Origin: Terriglobales bacterium
GTDB taxonomy: Bacteria > Acidobacteriota > Terriglobia > Terriglobales > Acidobacteriaceae
Direction of reading: 5' to 3'
Length of the DNA: 64,000 bases
Assembly (NCBI GenBank): GCA_035487355.1
Contig: DATHMF010000025.1
Location: 1 to 64,000, forward strand
The stretch's first letter is position 1. Each line of letters begins with the position of its first letter. Below the pieces are notes generated by a model that did no database searches, had not been told where the DNA came from, and saw only the letters and a list, made by a program, of their open reading frames with translations. The translations under genes and the position numbers were made by a program. Of this stretch, positions 9,401 to 17,398 are shown in pieces.

Positions 9401-10000
9401 ACCCCCAACATTCGCGCTTCCGACCACGCGCTCATCGCCTCCGCTCCCACTAGTACGGATGGCTCTCTTGACCCACCGCCGGGTGCAATGGAAGAGGCCG
9501 ACCGAGTGGCCGAAAAATTCATCAAGCCCACCGTACTGGCTGGCGGCGAGGCAAAGATTTCCCGCGTAGGTGGAGAGCTGGGCCGTAGCGTGATTTTTCA
9601 CTTTGCAGGTCATTCTGGCTTGAGCCACGATGGCGCAGCCATGCTCATGGCGGATGGCCCTCTTGGCCCCAACCAGGCCCGTGTATTTGACGCGCACCAA
9701 TTGAGCACGCTGAAGTTAGCGGTGTTTTCGGCGTGCGGAACTGCCAAACCGAGTGAGACGTCAGAATCCGATAGCCTGGTCAGTGAGTTTCTGCAGGCTG
9801 GCGCCCATAACGTTCTCGCCAGCCGCTGGAACGTGGATTCCATGGCCACCGCGGACTTTGTGGAGCTTTTTTACAGTTCTCTCTTGTCCGGTGGCAGCGT
9901 TGCTGACGCCGTGCAGACTGCTGCCGACTCCTTCCGAAGGAAGCCGGAGAGAGCGCATCCATATTATTGGGCGGCATTCTCGGCTTTTGGCAGAGCCTGA
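6413..10000 (+). CDS. Anti-sigma-type zinc motifs + membrane helix + TPR + CHAT protease fusion
   Basis: 1195 aa. The start is TTG 6413 because AGGAGG (6401-6406) sits six bases before it; TTG 6407 abuts the ribosome site. In order: H-x3-C-x2-C at 35-42 (EHIDHCPQC), a second at 96-103 (HASSCPAC), one transmembrane helix at about 171-195 after a basic stretch, TPR-like helical repeats (for example LLREKAEADLLNRDYQPAIE, and LFNRAIIYERLYLYDRAIAD), a long helical middle, and a C-terminal CHAT caspase-like domain with His1067 (FHFAGHSG) and Cys1108 (FSACGTA). CHAT is a caspase/separase-type cysteine protease fold. The zinc motifs face the cytoplasm in the usual ZAS topology, which would place CHAT outside; this topology is inference. 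Probably controls the sigma factor encoded upstream. Confidence 0.85.
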   Translation: MREANEHPAPEEIWRVLLSSAGAEKPGLEKELQEHIDHCPQCAQIKEDYITIRSRLYELGRAPGHEAQNECSASATWVELATGLLPRDETLERLKHASSCPACAEELMYALQATASSEPAPPDILQHLESGTEGWQHALAAQMASRAVFPPADMTPKVSSSRKKIWLFAPRQWAYAGLAAALALAVGIGLFSYLRPSSPQKLIAIAYSQQRTVDLRIPGAGYGPIKVERANGQSQLNSPQALLEAEALIKQGLEKTPDDPNLLREKAEADLLNRDYQPAIETLNHALRLQPNSFYLLVDLATAQFERAEATSSPADYEAGLQYLGDAIRMEPNNPVGLFNRAIIYERLYLYDRAIADWEQFLKVETDPGWKKEGEQRLQQLRQREQKRSSRHVPERLTLAQFKEDLKTRQATGIEEYLEVAERQILPKISAATDRDENYQTALALANELKFRHSDQFLTDMLLQAGQPDSQRAMKLLGQSSSANHSGHHDEAYTAAAQAAAIFQKSGNVAGALASRFEQTYALQFESKADLCQALAGENLGAAQQHSYAVLEVQLLLEQAICSNMNRQVGPAKELTQRVLRTAKSHDYQSLYLRGMMLLATLESDAGNESSAWSAIHEGLGLYWNSNLPAVRAYSFYVALDFMAERLGHPNVRFAAAFEALGFRSESSNRLVEASERMRLADAALRLGEVQVAESQFREAQQIFANAPQAESVRWHELEARISLAQVEALRGANTAEITANLLASLPEVEQLSNRYVEFQYYDTLADLEIRSGDAQSGQQFLGQAIRIAEGGLRSLPTWRERLAWIEQHRQPYIMLTQLQLRAGNQQSALNTWEHFRTTTTGALLDHASVPPKLVTASEVQLASQKQIFSETRTLTYAFTPDGLMIWVRRPSEIHSVYLSVSPKDLRRTAENFIGECARPDSDMSNLRADAQYLYTWLIQPVRQWLPASGHMIIEPDGILGVVPMEALIDPAGAYFGTSYTVTVASSVQASDSASDTPNIRASDHALIASAPTSTDGSLDPPPGAMEEADRVAEKFIKPTVLAGGEAKISRVGGELGRSVIFHFAGHSGLSHDGAAMLMADGPLGPNQARVFDAHQLSTLKLAVFSACGTAKPSETSESDSLVSEFLQAGAHNVLASRWNVDSMATADFVELFYSSLLSGGSVADAVQTAADSFRRKPERAHPYYWAAFSAFGRA

Positions 10001-10073
10001 TTCAGTTGAAGGGATCTCAAGAAAGGCTTCGTTTTTTAATCTGTTTCCAAAAAACAATCGAGGGAGAACATCA

Positions 10074-10982
10074 ATGAAACGACGTGACCTTCTCAAAGCA
10101 ACAGGAGCCCTGATGCTAGGAGCCCCAGCTCTTCGCGCCTCTGCCCTGAGCTGCCCCACTCAACCACCCCTGGACCTGGTCGTCACATTTGACGGGCCGT
10201 TTTGCTTCTGGCAGGAAACCCAGGATATCAAGGTAATGGTCCCGCCCGTGGGACCTGACTGTCACGGTGCAGAGCACCAACCCTGGTTTGGCACAACCAC
10301 TAATCAGATCGCCGTCAATGTTGATCCTGGAACGAACCTTACGCTGGCGATCAATGGATACGTACCTCCAACCGATGGCCCCTGTCGCTCAGGCACATCG
10401 TCATTCGACTACGAGCAGGGTGCAGGCAAGGGATCTGATCCTCTGTTTAATCTGTTCGTGCCTATTCCCGACATTATCATCGGGGTTCGCCCCACGGCGG
10501 CAAAGATGATCTGCGCCCCTGGCGTCACCGACCCTTACTGCACGCAGTTCGCTATTTATTGCAGCGGTTGGTCATTTGTCTACCAGAATGTGAACCTGAA
10601 TGGCGTAGCCATCACTGGTCCTGACCCGAGCAAGCCCCCTTTCTTCACGCCCTGTTTCACGAATGACGCCAGCCTGAAAGAAGCCACACTTGGAGTCCAT
10701 CTCACTCCCCTGGACCGTCATCCTGATCCAGAGCACAAGCATGCAAAAAAAGTTTGGAGCCAGATGCTCTCCATGTATCCGTGGATGCAGACTGAAATCA
10801 ATGGCATTGACTTTTGTGCCAACTTTGATCCGGGTTCTTGTAATTTTGATCCCGCAAAATGCATTTCGACCCCAAAACCCGGTCACAAACATCCCTTGAT
10901 GGTGGGGCCGGGAAGCGATTGTGAAGCTCCAATCATGGGTCTGAATCCGCCTGGATCAAACCCCAGGCGCAGAAAACGCTAG
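10074..10982 (+). CDS. Tat-exported Cys-rich protein, unknown function
   Basis: 302 aa starting at ATG 10074 with GGGAG upstream; the same frame is open further 5' but overlaps the CHAT gene. The N-terminus MKRRDLLKATGALMLGAPALRASA is a twin-arginine signal (RRDLLK) with an Ala-x-Ala site near residue 24. The mature part carries about a dozen cysteines and several Pro-rich and His/Asp-rich stretches (HPDPEHKHAKK), ending in a basic tail RRRKR. No known domain is recognised. It lies 73 bp after the CHAT gene on the same strand and is probably co-transcribed. A role as substrate or partner of the CHAT protein is conceivable but unsupported by sequence alone. Confidence 0.7.
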   Translation: MKRRDLLKATGALMLGAPALRASALSCPTQPPLDLVVTFDGPFCFWQETQDIKVMVPPVGPDCHGAEHQPWFGTTTNQIAVNVDPGTNLTLAINGYVPPTDGPCRSGTSSFDYEQGAGKGSDPLFNLFVPIPDIIIGVRPTAAKMICAPGVTDPYCTQFAIYCSGWSFVYQNVNLNGVAITGPDPSKPPFFTPCFTNDASLKEATLGVHLTPLDRHPDPEHKHAKKVWSQMLSMYPWMQTEINGIDFCANFDPGSCNFDPAKCISTPKPGHKHPLMVGPGSDCEAPIMGLNPPGSNPRRRKR

Positions 10983-11016
10983 GGCAAAGCGATCTACTTA
11001 AGACGAGGTGTCGGGA

Positions 11017-11703
11017 TCAGAAAACAACTGTAGCGCTAGTTCCGGTTGCGGCAAAGACGTTTGCCACCTCGAGGCTGGCAATCGAAATGAAGCATTTCAC
11101 GACCACGGGATCAAACTGGGTTCCGCTGTCGCAATCCAGCCGCCGCATAGCTTCTTCGTGCCCTAAGCCCTTACGGTAGCAGCGGTTGGAGATCATGGCA
11201 TCGAAGGCGTCAATCACCGAGACGATGCGCGAGCCGATAGGGATCTCTTCGCCTTTCAAGCCCCCGGGGTAGCCGCTGCCATCGTAGTTTTCGTGGTGAT
11301 GCAGGGCGAACAAGCTGGCCTCTTCCAAGTCAGGGAACATCCGTAAGATGGACCAGCTATATTCGGGATGCTTATCCATCAGTGCCTTCTCTTCCGGGGT
11401 GAGGCGCCCGGGCTTTTTCAAGATGGCGTCGGGCACACCAATCTTCCCAACGTCGTGCAGGAGCGCGGCGACCTCGAATTGATAGAGATCTTTTTCCGGA
11501 ATATTCAACTCCCGTGCAACGCGAACCGCCCACTCCGCCAGTCGGGTGCTGTGAACTCCGGTGTTGAGGTCCTTAAGATCAAGCAGTTGGTTGAATGCGC
11601 AAATCACCGAGTTGCGCAGAGCAATATTCCGCTCTTCAAGCTCCTTCACCCGCAGCAAAACCGGGGTGAATTGGTGGAATTGATTGGCGCAATCCGAGAT
11701 CAT
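11017..11703 (-). CDS. HD-GYP domain protein (probable c-di-GMP phosphodiesterase)
   Basis: 228 aa. The HD-GYP signature is complete: LLHDVGKIGVPD with His83-Asp84, and HHENYDGSGYPGG at 136-148, followed by SVIDAFDAM. The family hydrolyses cyclic di-GMP with a metal centre. An N-terminal helical segment of about 40 residues precedes the domain; no receiver, sensor or membrane segment is seen, so it may act constitutively or through a partner. It starts eight bases after the subtilisin gene stop with AAGG before ATG, making it the last gene of the long minus-strand operon. It ends 34 bp from the convergent exported-protein gene, with no terminator hairpin visible in the gap. Confidence 0.88.
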   Translation of the reverse strand: MISDCANQFHQFTPVLLRVKELEERNIALRNSVICAFNQLLDLKDLNTGVHSTRLAEWAVRVARELNIPEKDLYQFEVAALLHDVGKIGVPDAILKKPGRLTPEEKALMDKHPEYSWSILRMFPDLEEASLFALHHHENYDGSGYPGGLKGEEIPIGSRIVSVIDAFDAMISNRCYRKGLGHEEAMRRLDCDSGTQFDPVVVKCFISIASLEVANVFAATGTSATVVF

Positions 11704-11711
11704 GATGGACC

Positions 11712-13097
11712 TTAATGCAACGATAACGATAACGATAAGGTGTTCGATCTATAGTTAACGCTATTGACAGGGCACAAGAGGCTGCATTGGGCTACGGCCA
11801 ACCACCAATTCTGTACTGCCTGGTAGGTATCCAACCGTCCATAGTGCAGTCCGGGATCATTCACGCTTTTGGCATGTGAGATCGCGGACTGAGCTATGGA
11901 CGCATTGACGATCGGTGAAACACCTACCAACAGAGACGAAGTGCCACTAACAAAAGGTGTACTGAAGGATGTTCCCCACGCGGCCGCATAATGTCCGAAG
12001 GGATACACAGTCACGACCCCTTCGCCGGGCGCAGCGACCCACACCAGCGAGGATCCATAATTGGAGAAGCTGGAACGGACATCGTAGTTGTCGGTCGAAG
12101 CGATCCCCATGACATTCTTGAGACCGGCAGGATAGACCGTGGTTTGCAGGCCATCATTGCCTGCTGCGGCAACGCTAACCAATCCCCGGTTGGTTGCATA
12201 GTCAATTGCGTTCTTCAACTCAGGTGATGGCTGTGCAAAGCTGAAGCTCATGTTGATGACTTTGGCATTATGGCTGGCAGCATAGTAGATGGCGCGCAGG
12301 ACGTCAGAGGCGTAACCCGTACCGTCGGCTCGGAACGCTTTGAGCGGCATGATTTGCGCCTGGGGAGCTACCAGATGGACCACGCCGGAAATCATCGTGC
12401 CATGGCCAAAAGCAGCGTACGCGGGATTGCCATCGAGCACGGCTTCGGTGGATTGATCGAGAACCGCTTCCGTGGATTGATTCACTCGGCACGGCTGGCC
12501 ACTATCGCTGTCCAAAACCGCTTCCGTTGACTGATCTATGTCACCCTTTTCGTCCGCGTTGTTGGTGTTGTGAACGAAATCGTAGCCGGGGACCACTACC
12601 GGTTGCAGCACCGGGTGGGTTGTGTCTACGCCGGTATCAATCACCGCCACAATCCCGGCCCCTGCGGTCCCAAATTGGCTTTGCGTCTCCAGGGTTCGGA
12701 TGATCTGATTGGCCGGCTGATACACGTACCCATGCCTGACTGTGGTGCCGTAGTAGTCCATGGGAGCGTTGTCGTAAAGCGCAGGGGGCGGAGCAGTCGC
12801 AGTGGCTCCACCTTGAACATTCACAACCTGGTCAATTTCAACAGCGGTGATTCCCGGCAGGGTCAGAAGCTGTGCGATGGAGAGGGCTGGATCCAATGGG
12901 TCTGGGAAGGTAACCAGGAATAGCTGTCCGCCGGGATCGCCAAGTCCTCGTTGCACATTGCAGCCCAGCAGGCTGCAAGCAATATTCATTGCCACTGAGC
13001 CCAAAGTATCGCGCACAATAACCCGGGTATCAGCCGCCGCTGGTTTTGCTGCTGCCGTGACGAAAATTAGAATGAACAACCACAAAAAGCGCTTCAT
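11712..13097 (-). CDS. Secreted subtilisin-like (S8) serine protease with QSTEAVLD repeats
   Basis: 461 aa. Signal peptide at 1-22 (MKRFLWLFILIFVTAAAKPA, then AAD). An inhibitor-like propeptide region spans about 25-95. The S8 catalytic triad is complete: Asp154 (VIDTG), His232 (FGHGT) and Ser377 (GTSFSTP). Between Asp and His lies an insert with three copies of (D/N)QSTEAVLD at 188-196, 206-214 and 214-222, the last two sharing a residue. The C-terminus ends in a low-complexity SLSLSLH tail encoded by a short cgataa tandem repeat. The gene begins 20 bp after the zinc-finger protein gene and is preceded by an intrinsic terminator buried in that gene. Probable extracellular peptide generation, which fits the peptide importer in the same operon (inference). 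Confidence 0.85.
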   Translation of the reverse strand: MKRFLWLFILIFVTAAAKPAAADTRVIVRDTLGSVAMNIACSLLGCNVQRGLGDPGGQLFLVTFPDPLDPALSIAQLLTLPGITAVEIDQVVNVQGGATATAPPPALYDNAPMDYYGTTVRHGYVYQPANQIIRTLETQSQFGTAGAGIVAVIDTGVDTTHPVLQPVVVPGYDFVHNTNNADEKGDIDQSTEAVLDSDSGQPCRVNQSTEAVLDQSTEAVLDGNPAYAAFGHGTMISGVVHLVAPQAQIMPLKAFRADGTGYASDVLRAIYYAASHNAKVINMSFSFAQPSPELKNAIDYATNRGLVSVAAAGNDGLQTTVYPAGLKNVMGIASTDNYDVRSSFSNYGSSLVWVAAPGEGVVTVYPFGHYAAAWGTSFSTPFVSGTSSLLVGVSPIVNASIAQSAISHAKSVNDPGLHYGRLDTYQAVQNWWLAVAQCSLLCPVNSVNYRSNTLSLSLSLH

Positions 13098-13117
13098 AGC
13101 TCTACCTTATCGTCTCG

Positions 13118-13768
13118 TCAAACCTTTCTTTTGTCATCTAAAAAAACCGTCACTCGGGGAAGCCCGAGTGACGGCCCCTGGGAAAGGGGGATGGAAATCA
13201 TCAAATCACGCTCTTCGCTCATCACAAACAAAAGTTCCAGGTTTTCTAATTGTTCAACTTCGAACTGAAATTCCCCTAAATGACTGGTTGTGGTCTGCTG
13301 CTTATAAGCCAAGAGGCGAACAGGAATGTCGCCAAGTGCGCTATTGGCTCGGCCGGAATCGAGCACCTGTCCAACGATGGCCAGGCGATCGGCCTGGGGC
13401 GCTATGCGCATGTCAATACTATAGCGTCCCTTTTGGAACACCAGTTGCCGGGCGCGGCTTAAGCTACTGCGGATGCCTGGGGCCACCGGCTGCGCGAAGC
13501 TATCGAATATCAACTCCGCATAGGAAATTTCCCGCACCTCTTTGGGATGGCTCATGGCAAACCGCGCCTTGGCTGTATGAACATAAGCGTCGAGCGGCTG
13601 GTAAGACCTTTCCCTGTCTGCACACTCGATTACGCGCTTCCAGGTCTCAAGGGGCTTACGGCAATCTGAGCACCCGTCATCCAGGTGCTTTTGCATTGCC
13701 AGGCTTTGCTCCTCCGACACCACTCCACGAACGAAATCAACCCATTCTTGCATAGCAAAGTGCTTCAT
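13118..13768 (-). CDS. Zinc-finger (ZAS-like) protein, candidate anti-sigma factor, with beta-rich C-terminus
   Basis: 216 aa from ATG 13768, chosen because GAGGAG precedes it; an upstream in-frame extension to 13870 lacks a ribosome site. H28-x4-C33-x2-C36 (KHLDDGCSDC) is a variant of the zinc-binding anti-sigma motif. There is no membrane segment. The C-terminal half (about 100-215) looks like a carboxypeptidase-regulatory-type beta sandwich (IVGQVLDSG ... LGEFQFEVE). Within the operon it follows sigma factor and TPR-CHAT genes, so it is the natural candidate for holding the sigma factor and being cut by the CHAT protease (inference). Its last codons encode a perfect terminator hairpin. Confidence 0.72.
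   Translation of the reverse strand: MKHFAMQEWVDFVRGVVSEEQSLAMQKHLDDGCSDCRKPLETWKRVIECADRERSYQPLDAYVHTAKARFAMSHPKEVREISYAELIFDSFAQPVAPGIRSSLSRARQLVFQKGRYSIDMRIAPQADRLAIVGQVLDSGRANSALGDIPVRLLAYKQQTTTSHLGEFQFEVEQLENLELLFVMSEERDLMISIPLSQGPSLGLPRVTVFLDDKRKV
13140..13174 (-). terminator. Intrinsic terminator inside the 3' end of the zinc-finger gene
   Basis: On the minus strand, CCGTCACTCGGG pairs perfectly over 12 bp with CCCGAGTGACGG (loop CTTC), followed directly by seven T residues. It lies in the coding sequence, about 20 bases before the stop, ahead of the protease gene. Translating ribosomes could mask it. Confidence 0.8.
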
Positions 13769-13910
13769 CTTTCTCCTCGGCCAAAGGGAATATGCTGATA
13801 ACTCCCAGACGGGTGGCGCCCGGAACACCTCTAGTTCCGGTATATGAATAAAGGGCAAGCAGGCAGCCAAAAAATATAGGGGAGTGAATATTTTTTTTGG
13901 GTACCCGAAG

Positions 13911-16808
13911 CTAGTTGGCAGATACCCTGCCGACCAAGGTAAATGGCGCCCAATGAAAGGGATGCGGGTACTGCTCCCGCAATTCCAGCATCGCGCCTTG
14001 CAACGCCGTCCCTTTGTTGGGGTGGGCGAGCAATCGCCGGTAGAAGAATTTCATAAACTCGGCGCTGCTTCGGTCATGTACGTCCCACAGCGTCAACAGC
14101 ACAGACTGTGCTCCAGCATAGATCAATCCCCGCACCAGTCCGAGCAATTCATCCCCGCCGGCAACCACATTAAGTCCGGTCGCACACCCGCTCAGGGTCA
14201 CCAATTCAGCGGGCCAGCTGAGTTGATACAAATCATAAAGACTTAAACGCGAGTCACCCAGCCTGATGCCCGAAAACATGGGATTATCCTGGCGAAAGAA
14301 ACCATGGGCTGCGATGTGGATGAATCGGCTGTTCTGTCCCTTTTGCCGAAGAACTTCGGAGGTTGCTTGCGTCCCGAGAAAAACCTGTGCATCAGGAAGA
14401 ATTGCAGCCACCGAACGGATCTCATCCGTGATGCAGGGTGTCGCTTCGTCAGGGATCCCCAGCAACAGGGAAGCCCCATCGGTAGAGGCGACACGGTCAT
14501 GACAGAGCTTATAAATGCTGGCGCTCGGAGCATAGGAGATGGAAAACGAATCAATGAGGTATCGCTCTCCATCAAACAAGGCGCCGAAGGGCAGATGGTG
14601 CAACAAGTCATGGGGAACAAAGATCAGATGACGTCCCTGTAGCCGCTGGCGGAAAGGCGCAATCAGCTCGTTGTAGAGCGCGCGCAAATGCTCCTGGGTA
14701 GCACGGAGGAGGGCCTTTTCAAAAGTCCGGGTATACTCCGGACCCAGGCGCAGCTTCGATAGCTGAAACTGCACCAATCGCAGAAGATTGCTCACCCGAG
14801 GAACCACGGTTACCGGAAGGATTTCCAGGCTGCTGCGGGTCAGCAGCGCGACCATGATGCGGTCCCGGACGCAAAAGTATTCCAGTATGGTTTCATCCAT
14901 ACCCAATGTTCTACGGATTTCCTGCAAGCTCACCGCCGCCGGAGCGCGCAAGCCCGCAGGGTGGCTCTCTGCGGAGGAGACCTCACGCAGTGCCCGCAGC
15001 AATTCGTCTTCCCGCTCCCGCGCCTTCGAGAGCAATTCTGAAACCCGCTCGGAAGACCGCTCTTCGTGCCGGAGTTGCTCGATCTCGATGCGGTGGTAGT
15101 ACCAGTTCAGCTCCTCGCGCAGCTCGGCGATATTTCTCACAAGCTGGCTTTGTCCGCTCACCGTGGTAGAAGTAGACCCCGGCCTGAACATTGAATCCAA
15201 CAGACTGCGCGACTTGGCCTGCTCCATGTAAAGGAAGGCCTCTTCGGCGCCGCTCTCGCCGCGCGTCAGGCACAGCTCAACCAGCTCTTCATAAACCTGG
15301 AGCTTGTTCTTCATAAAGCCGATTTTCAGCTCTTCTCCGTGCAGTGCGCTGCGCAGATTTTCCAGGGCTGCGCGGGCCCGCTGGTAGGATGCATAGGCTT
15401 CAGTCGTTTTCCCGTCGGCCAGTTGCAGCTTTCCCATGAGGAACTGCGCCTGGTAGTTCAGTACCGGCATCTCCATGCTCGCCAGTATTTCAAGCGAAGT
15501 CCTGCATTCATCAATTGCTGGCGCAAAGTCACCTAGCTGCGCATGCAGCCGCGCCATCAAAAGACGGCAAAGAATTGCTTTGCCCGGAAGGATTGAGTTG
15601 CTAAAAAACTCCAGGGCGGTGGCGCACAGGCGGCGCGCTTCGAAGTAACGGCCTTCATTGAACAGAAGCAATGCTTTGTAGAGATCAATGAGCGACGGCC
15701 ACACCCGGTTCTGTTCGCGGAGAAAGATGTCACGGGCCTTGGCGAAGATCTCGATCGCCCGAAACGCCTGCCCATGCTGTCCATAAGCGATGGCCAGATT
15801 TGCAAAGCACTTTGCTGTCTCATAGCCGTGACCAAGCTGTTCGAAGAGTTTAGCGCCCGCCTCCGCCATTTCCGCTGCCTCGGCCGCCAGGTTCAGTTCA
15901 AGGTAGATTTCAGAGAGATCCATGTGGCACAGCGCGAAGTGATAATGGTCTTCATTGCTTCGGCAGGTTTCCCGGGTGGCACGCAGCATATCAATCGCCT
16001 TGCCGTATTCTCCGCGCAGGTAATGAAGCCAGGCAATGTTGTAGTCAGCGTGACCCACAACCGTCGGCATGTTGTGTTGTACGGAGAAGACCCGGGCTTC
16101 CTCGTAGGTCGCCAGTGCGCGCGGGAAGTCATTCACGCTGATGAGGCAAGTCGCTTTGTTGTGCAAAGCGACGGCAACCGCCTCCGGATCTTTCTCCTTG
16201 AGCGGCAGAAAATATTGGTAGGCGCGCTCGTAACAACCCAACGCTTCGTCGAAGCGGTCCTGACGATAAAATATGTTTCCCGCGTTGAGTTCAACCCGGG
16301 CCAGCCTCCATTCGTTGCCTTCGGCCCGAAAGATTTGCCGGGCTTCCTCGGCCGCAGCCGTCGCTTGTTCGTATTCTCCCAGCAGGATATGCGATTGGAT
16401 CGAAGCATTCAGGGCGCGAGCCACATCTGTGTTCTTAGCCAGGCTCCTGAAGATCTCGCGCGATTGTGCGCTGTATTCCAGCGCCTCCCGGTTTCGGCCG
16501 ACGACATAGAGGCCATTGCTCTTGGCCAATAAGCTATTCGCCAGGGCCTCGCGATTGTTAAGCTTTTGCGCGACTGTGACCGAGAACTCTGCTATCGCCA
16601 GCGCCTGGCGCGGATCTACGCGGGCATATCGCCGCACAAGCTCAGTAAGTTCATGGACGGCGCTTTCACTCACCAGTTCGGGGTGTTTTCCCAGGAAGTC
16701 GTGCCGGGCTGCATCATCGGCAAGCTTAGCTAGCTCCGGCACGAGTTCTTCAGCGAAGGGCTTGCTCCCGTCGTTGGCCGGAGTTACCAAGCACCCTTTT
16801 TGGTTCAC
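13911..16808 (-). CDS. TPR-CHAT protease
   Basis: 965 aa, soluble, without signal or membrane helix. Residues about 30-490 form an array of TPR-like helical pairs (ALAIAEFSVTVAQKL, ANSLLAKSNGLYVVGRNREA, ALHNKATCLISVNDFPRALA and others), then a coiled region at about 520-620 rich in Glu/Arg, then the CHAT domain. The catalytic pair is His835 (HIAAHGFF) and Cys875 (LSGCATG), with the typical GLVRGLIYAGAQSVLLTLW after it. Start ATG 16808 overlaps the sigma gene stop as ATGA. TPR-CHAT proteases include Csx29 of type III-E CRISPR, which cuts an inhibitor to release a sigma factor. Here sigma factor and candidate anti-sigma flank the gene but no CRISPR genes are present. Confidence 0.9.
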   Translation of the reverse strand: MNQKGCLVTPANDGSKPFAEELVPELAKLADDAARHDFLGKHPELVSESAVHELTELVRRYARVDPRQALAIAEFSVTVAQKLNNREALANSLLAKSNGLYVVGRNREALEYSAQSREIFRSLAKNTDVARALNASIQSHILLGEYEQATAAAEEARQIFRAEGNEWRLARVELNAGNIFYRQDRFDEALGCYERAYQYFLPLKEKDPEAVAVALHNKATCLISVNDFPRALATYEEARVFSVQHNMPTVVGHADYNIAWLHYLRGEYGKAIDMLRATRETCRSNEDHYHFALCHMDLSEIYLELNLAAEAAEMAEAGAKLFEQLGHGYETAKCFANLAIAYGQHGQAFRAIEIFAKARDIFLREQNRVWPSLIDLYKALLLFNEGRYFEARRLCATALEFFSNSILPGKAILCRLLMARLHAQLGDFAPAIDECRTSLEILASMEMPVLNYQAQFLMGKLQLADGKTTEAYASYQRARAALENLRSALHGEELKIGFMKNKLQVYEELVELCLTRGESGAEEAFLYMEQAKSRSLLDSMFRPGSTSTTVSGQSQLVRNIAELREELNWYYHRIEIEQLRHEERSSERVSELLSKAREREDELLRALREVSSAESHPAGLRAPAAVSLQEIRRTLGMDETILEYFCVRDRIMVALLTRSSLEILPVTVVPRVSNLLRLVQFQLSKLRLGPEYTRTFEKALLRATQEHLRALYNELIAPFRQRLQGRHLIFVPHDLLHHLPFGALFDGERYLIDSFSISYAPSASIYKLCHDRVASTDGASLLLGIPDEATPCITDEIRSVAAILPDAQVFLGTQATSEVLRQKGQNSRFIHIAAHGFFRQDNPMFSGIRLGDSRLSLYDLYQLSWPAELVTLSGCATGLNVVAGGDELLGLVRGLIYAGAQSVLLTLWDVHDRSSAEFMKFFYRRLLAHPNKGTALQGAMLELREQYPHPFHWAPFTLVGRVSAN

Positions 16809-17398
16809 TCGAAACCCATCTTCTGCAGGCGTTGCCGCAGTTTTTCCAGGCAGCGTCCACGGATAAAGCCAATGGAGCCGGTGGCAATCCCCAACTGCTC
16901 CGCAATTTGCTGATATGGACGAGGCGGGTATTCGAAGAAAAGCATCTGGACCAACTCGCGGCAGCGCGGTGGAAGTTCCTGGATAGCTTCGCGCAGAATC
17001 TGTTCGTCTTGCACCTGCGAAAGCACATTGTCAGGAATTTCGTGCGGGGCAGCGGCGGGTTCTGAAAGTTCCGGGTCCTGGCTGGCGTAGCGCTCCGCCT
17101 GGCGCTTACGCTGAATGCATTTGTGAGAGGTGACCTGAATGAGCCATCCCGCCAGTGCTTTGGGCTTCCGTAAGTTGGGCAGCTCTGAAATCAGATCGGC
17201 ACAGACCGCCTGAAAAATATCGGCGGCATCTTCTTGCGAAAAATGGTACTTGATGGGAATAGAAAAAATCAGGTTTTTGTATTTGTTGATCAAGGCGGAC
17301 CATGCCTCTTCATCTCCCCGCAAACACGCCTTCACCAACTGGGTATCCGAGAGGGGCCGCTTACGATCCTCGACAGATTGGGCAATAGTCGCCTGCAT
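16805..17398 (-). CDS. Sigma-70 family (ECF-like) sigma factor
   Basis: 197 aa from ATG 17398. That ATG overlaps the stop of the substrate-binding protein gene (TAATG), and the gene's own stop overlaps the TPR-CHAT start (ATGA), so three genes are translationally chained. Region 2: EEAWSALINKYKNLIFSIPIKYHFSQEDAADIFQAV, with the aromatic-rich helix KALAGWLIQVTSHKCIQRKR. Region 4: LPPRCRELVQMLFFEYPPRPYQQIAEQLGIATGSIGFIRGRCLEKL. An upstream start at 17443 would overlap the previous gene by 45 bases without better signals. Its target promoters are unknown. Confidence 0.87.
   Translation of the reverse strand: MQATIAQSVEDRKRPLSDTQLVKACLRGDEEAWSALINKYKNLIFSIPIKYHFSQEDAADIFQAVCADLISELPNLRKPKALAGWLIQVTSHKCIQRKRQAERYASQDPELSEPAAAPHEIPDNVLSQVQDEQILREAIQELPPRCRELVQMLFFEYPPRPYQQIAEQLGIATGSIGFIRGRCLEKLRQRLQKMGFE

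Noticed and set aside
9753-10073. Longer N-terminus for the Tat-exported protein
   Set aside because: This part overlaps the CHAT gene in another frame; the Tat signal and ribosome site at 10074 fix the start.
12420-12520. CRISPR-like short repeats
   Set aside because: These are in-frame QSTEAVLD codons within the subtilase gene, with varying codons and no spacers.
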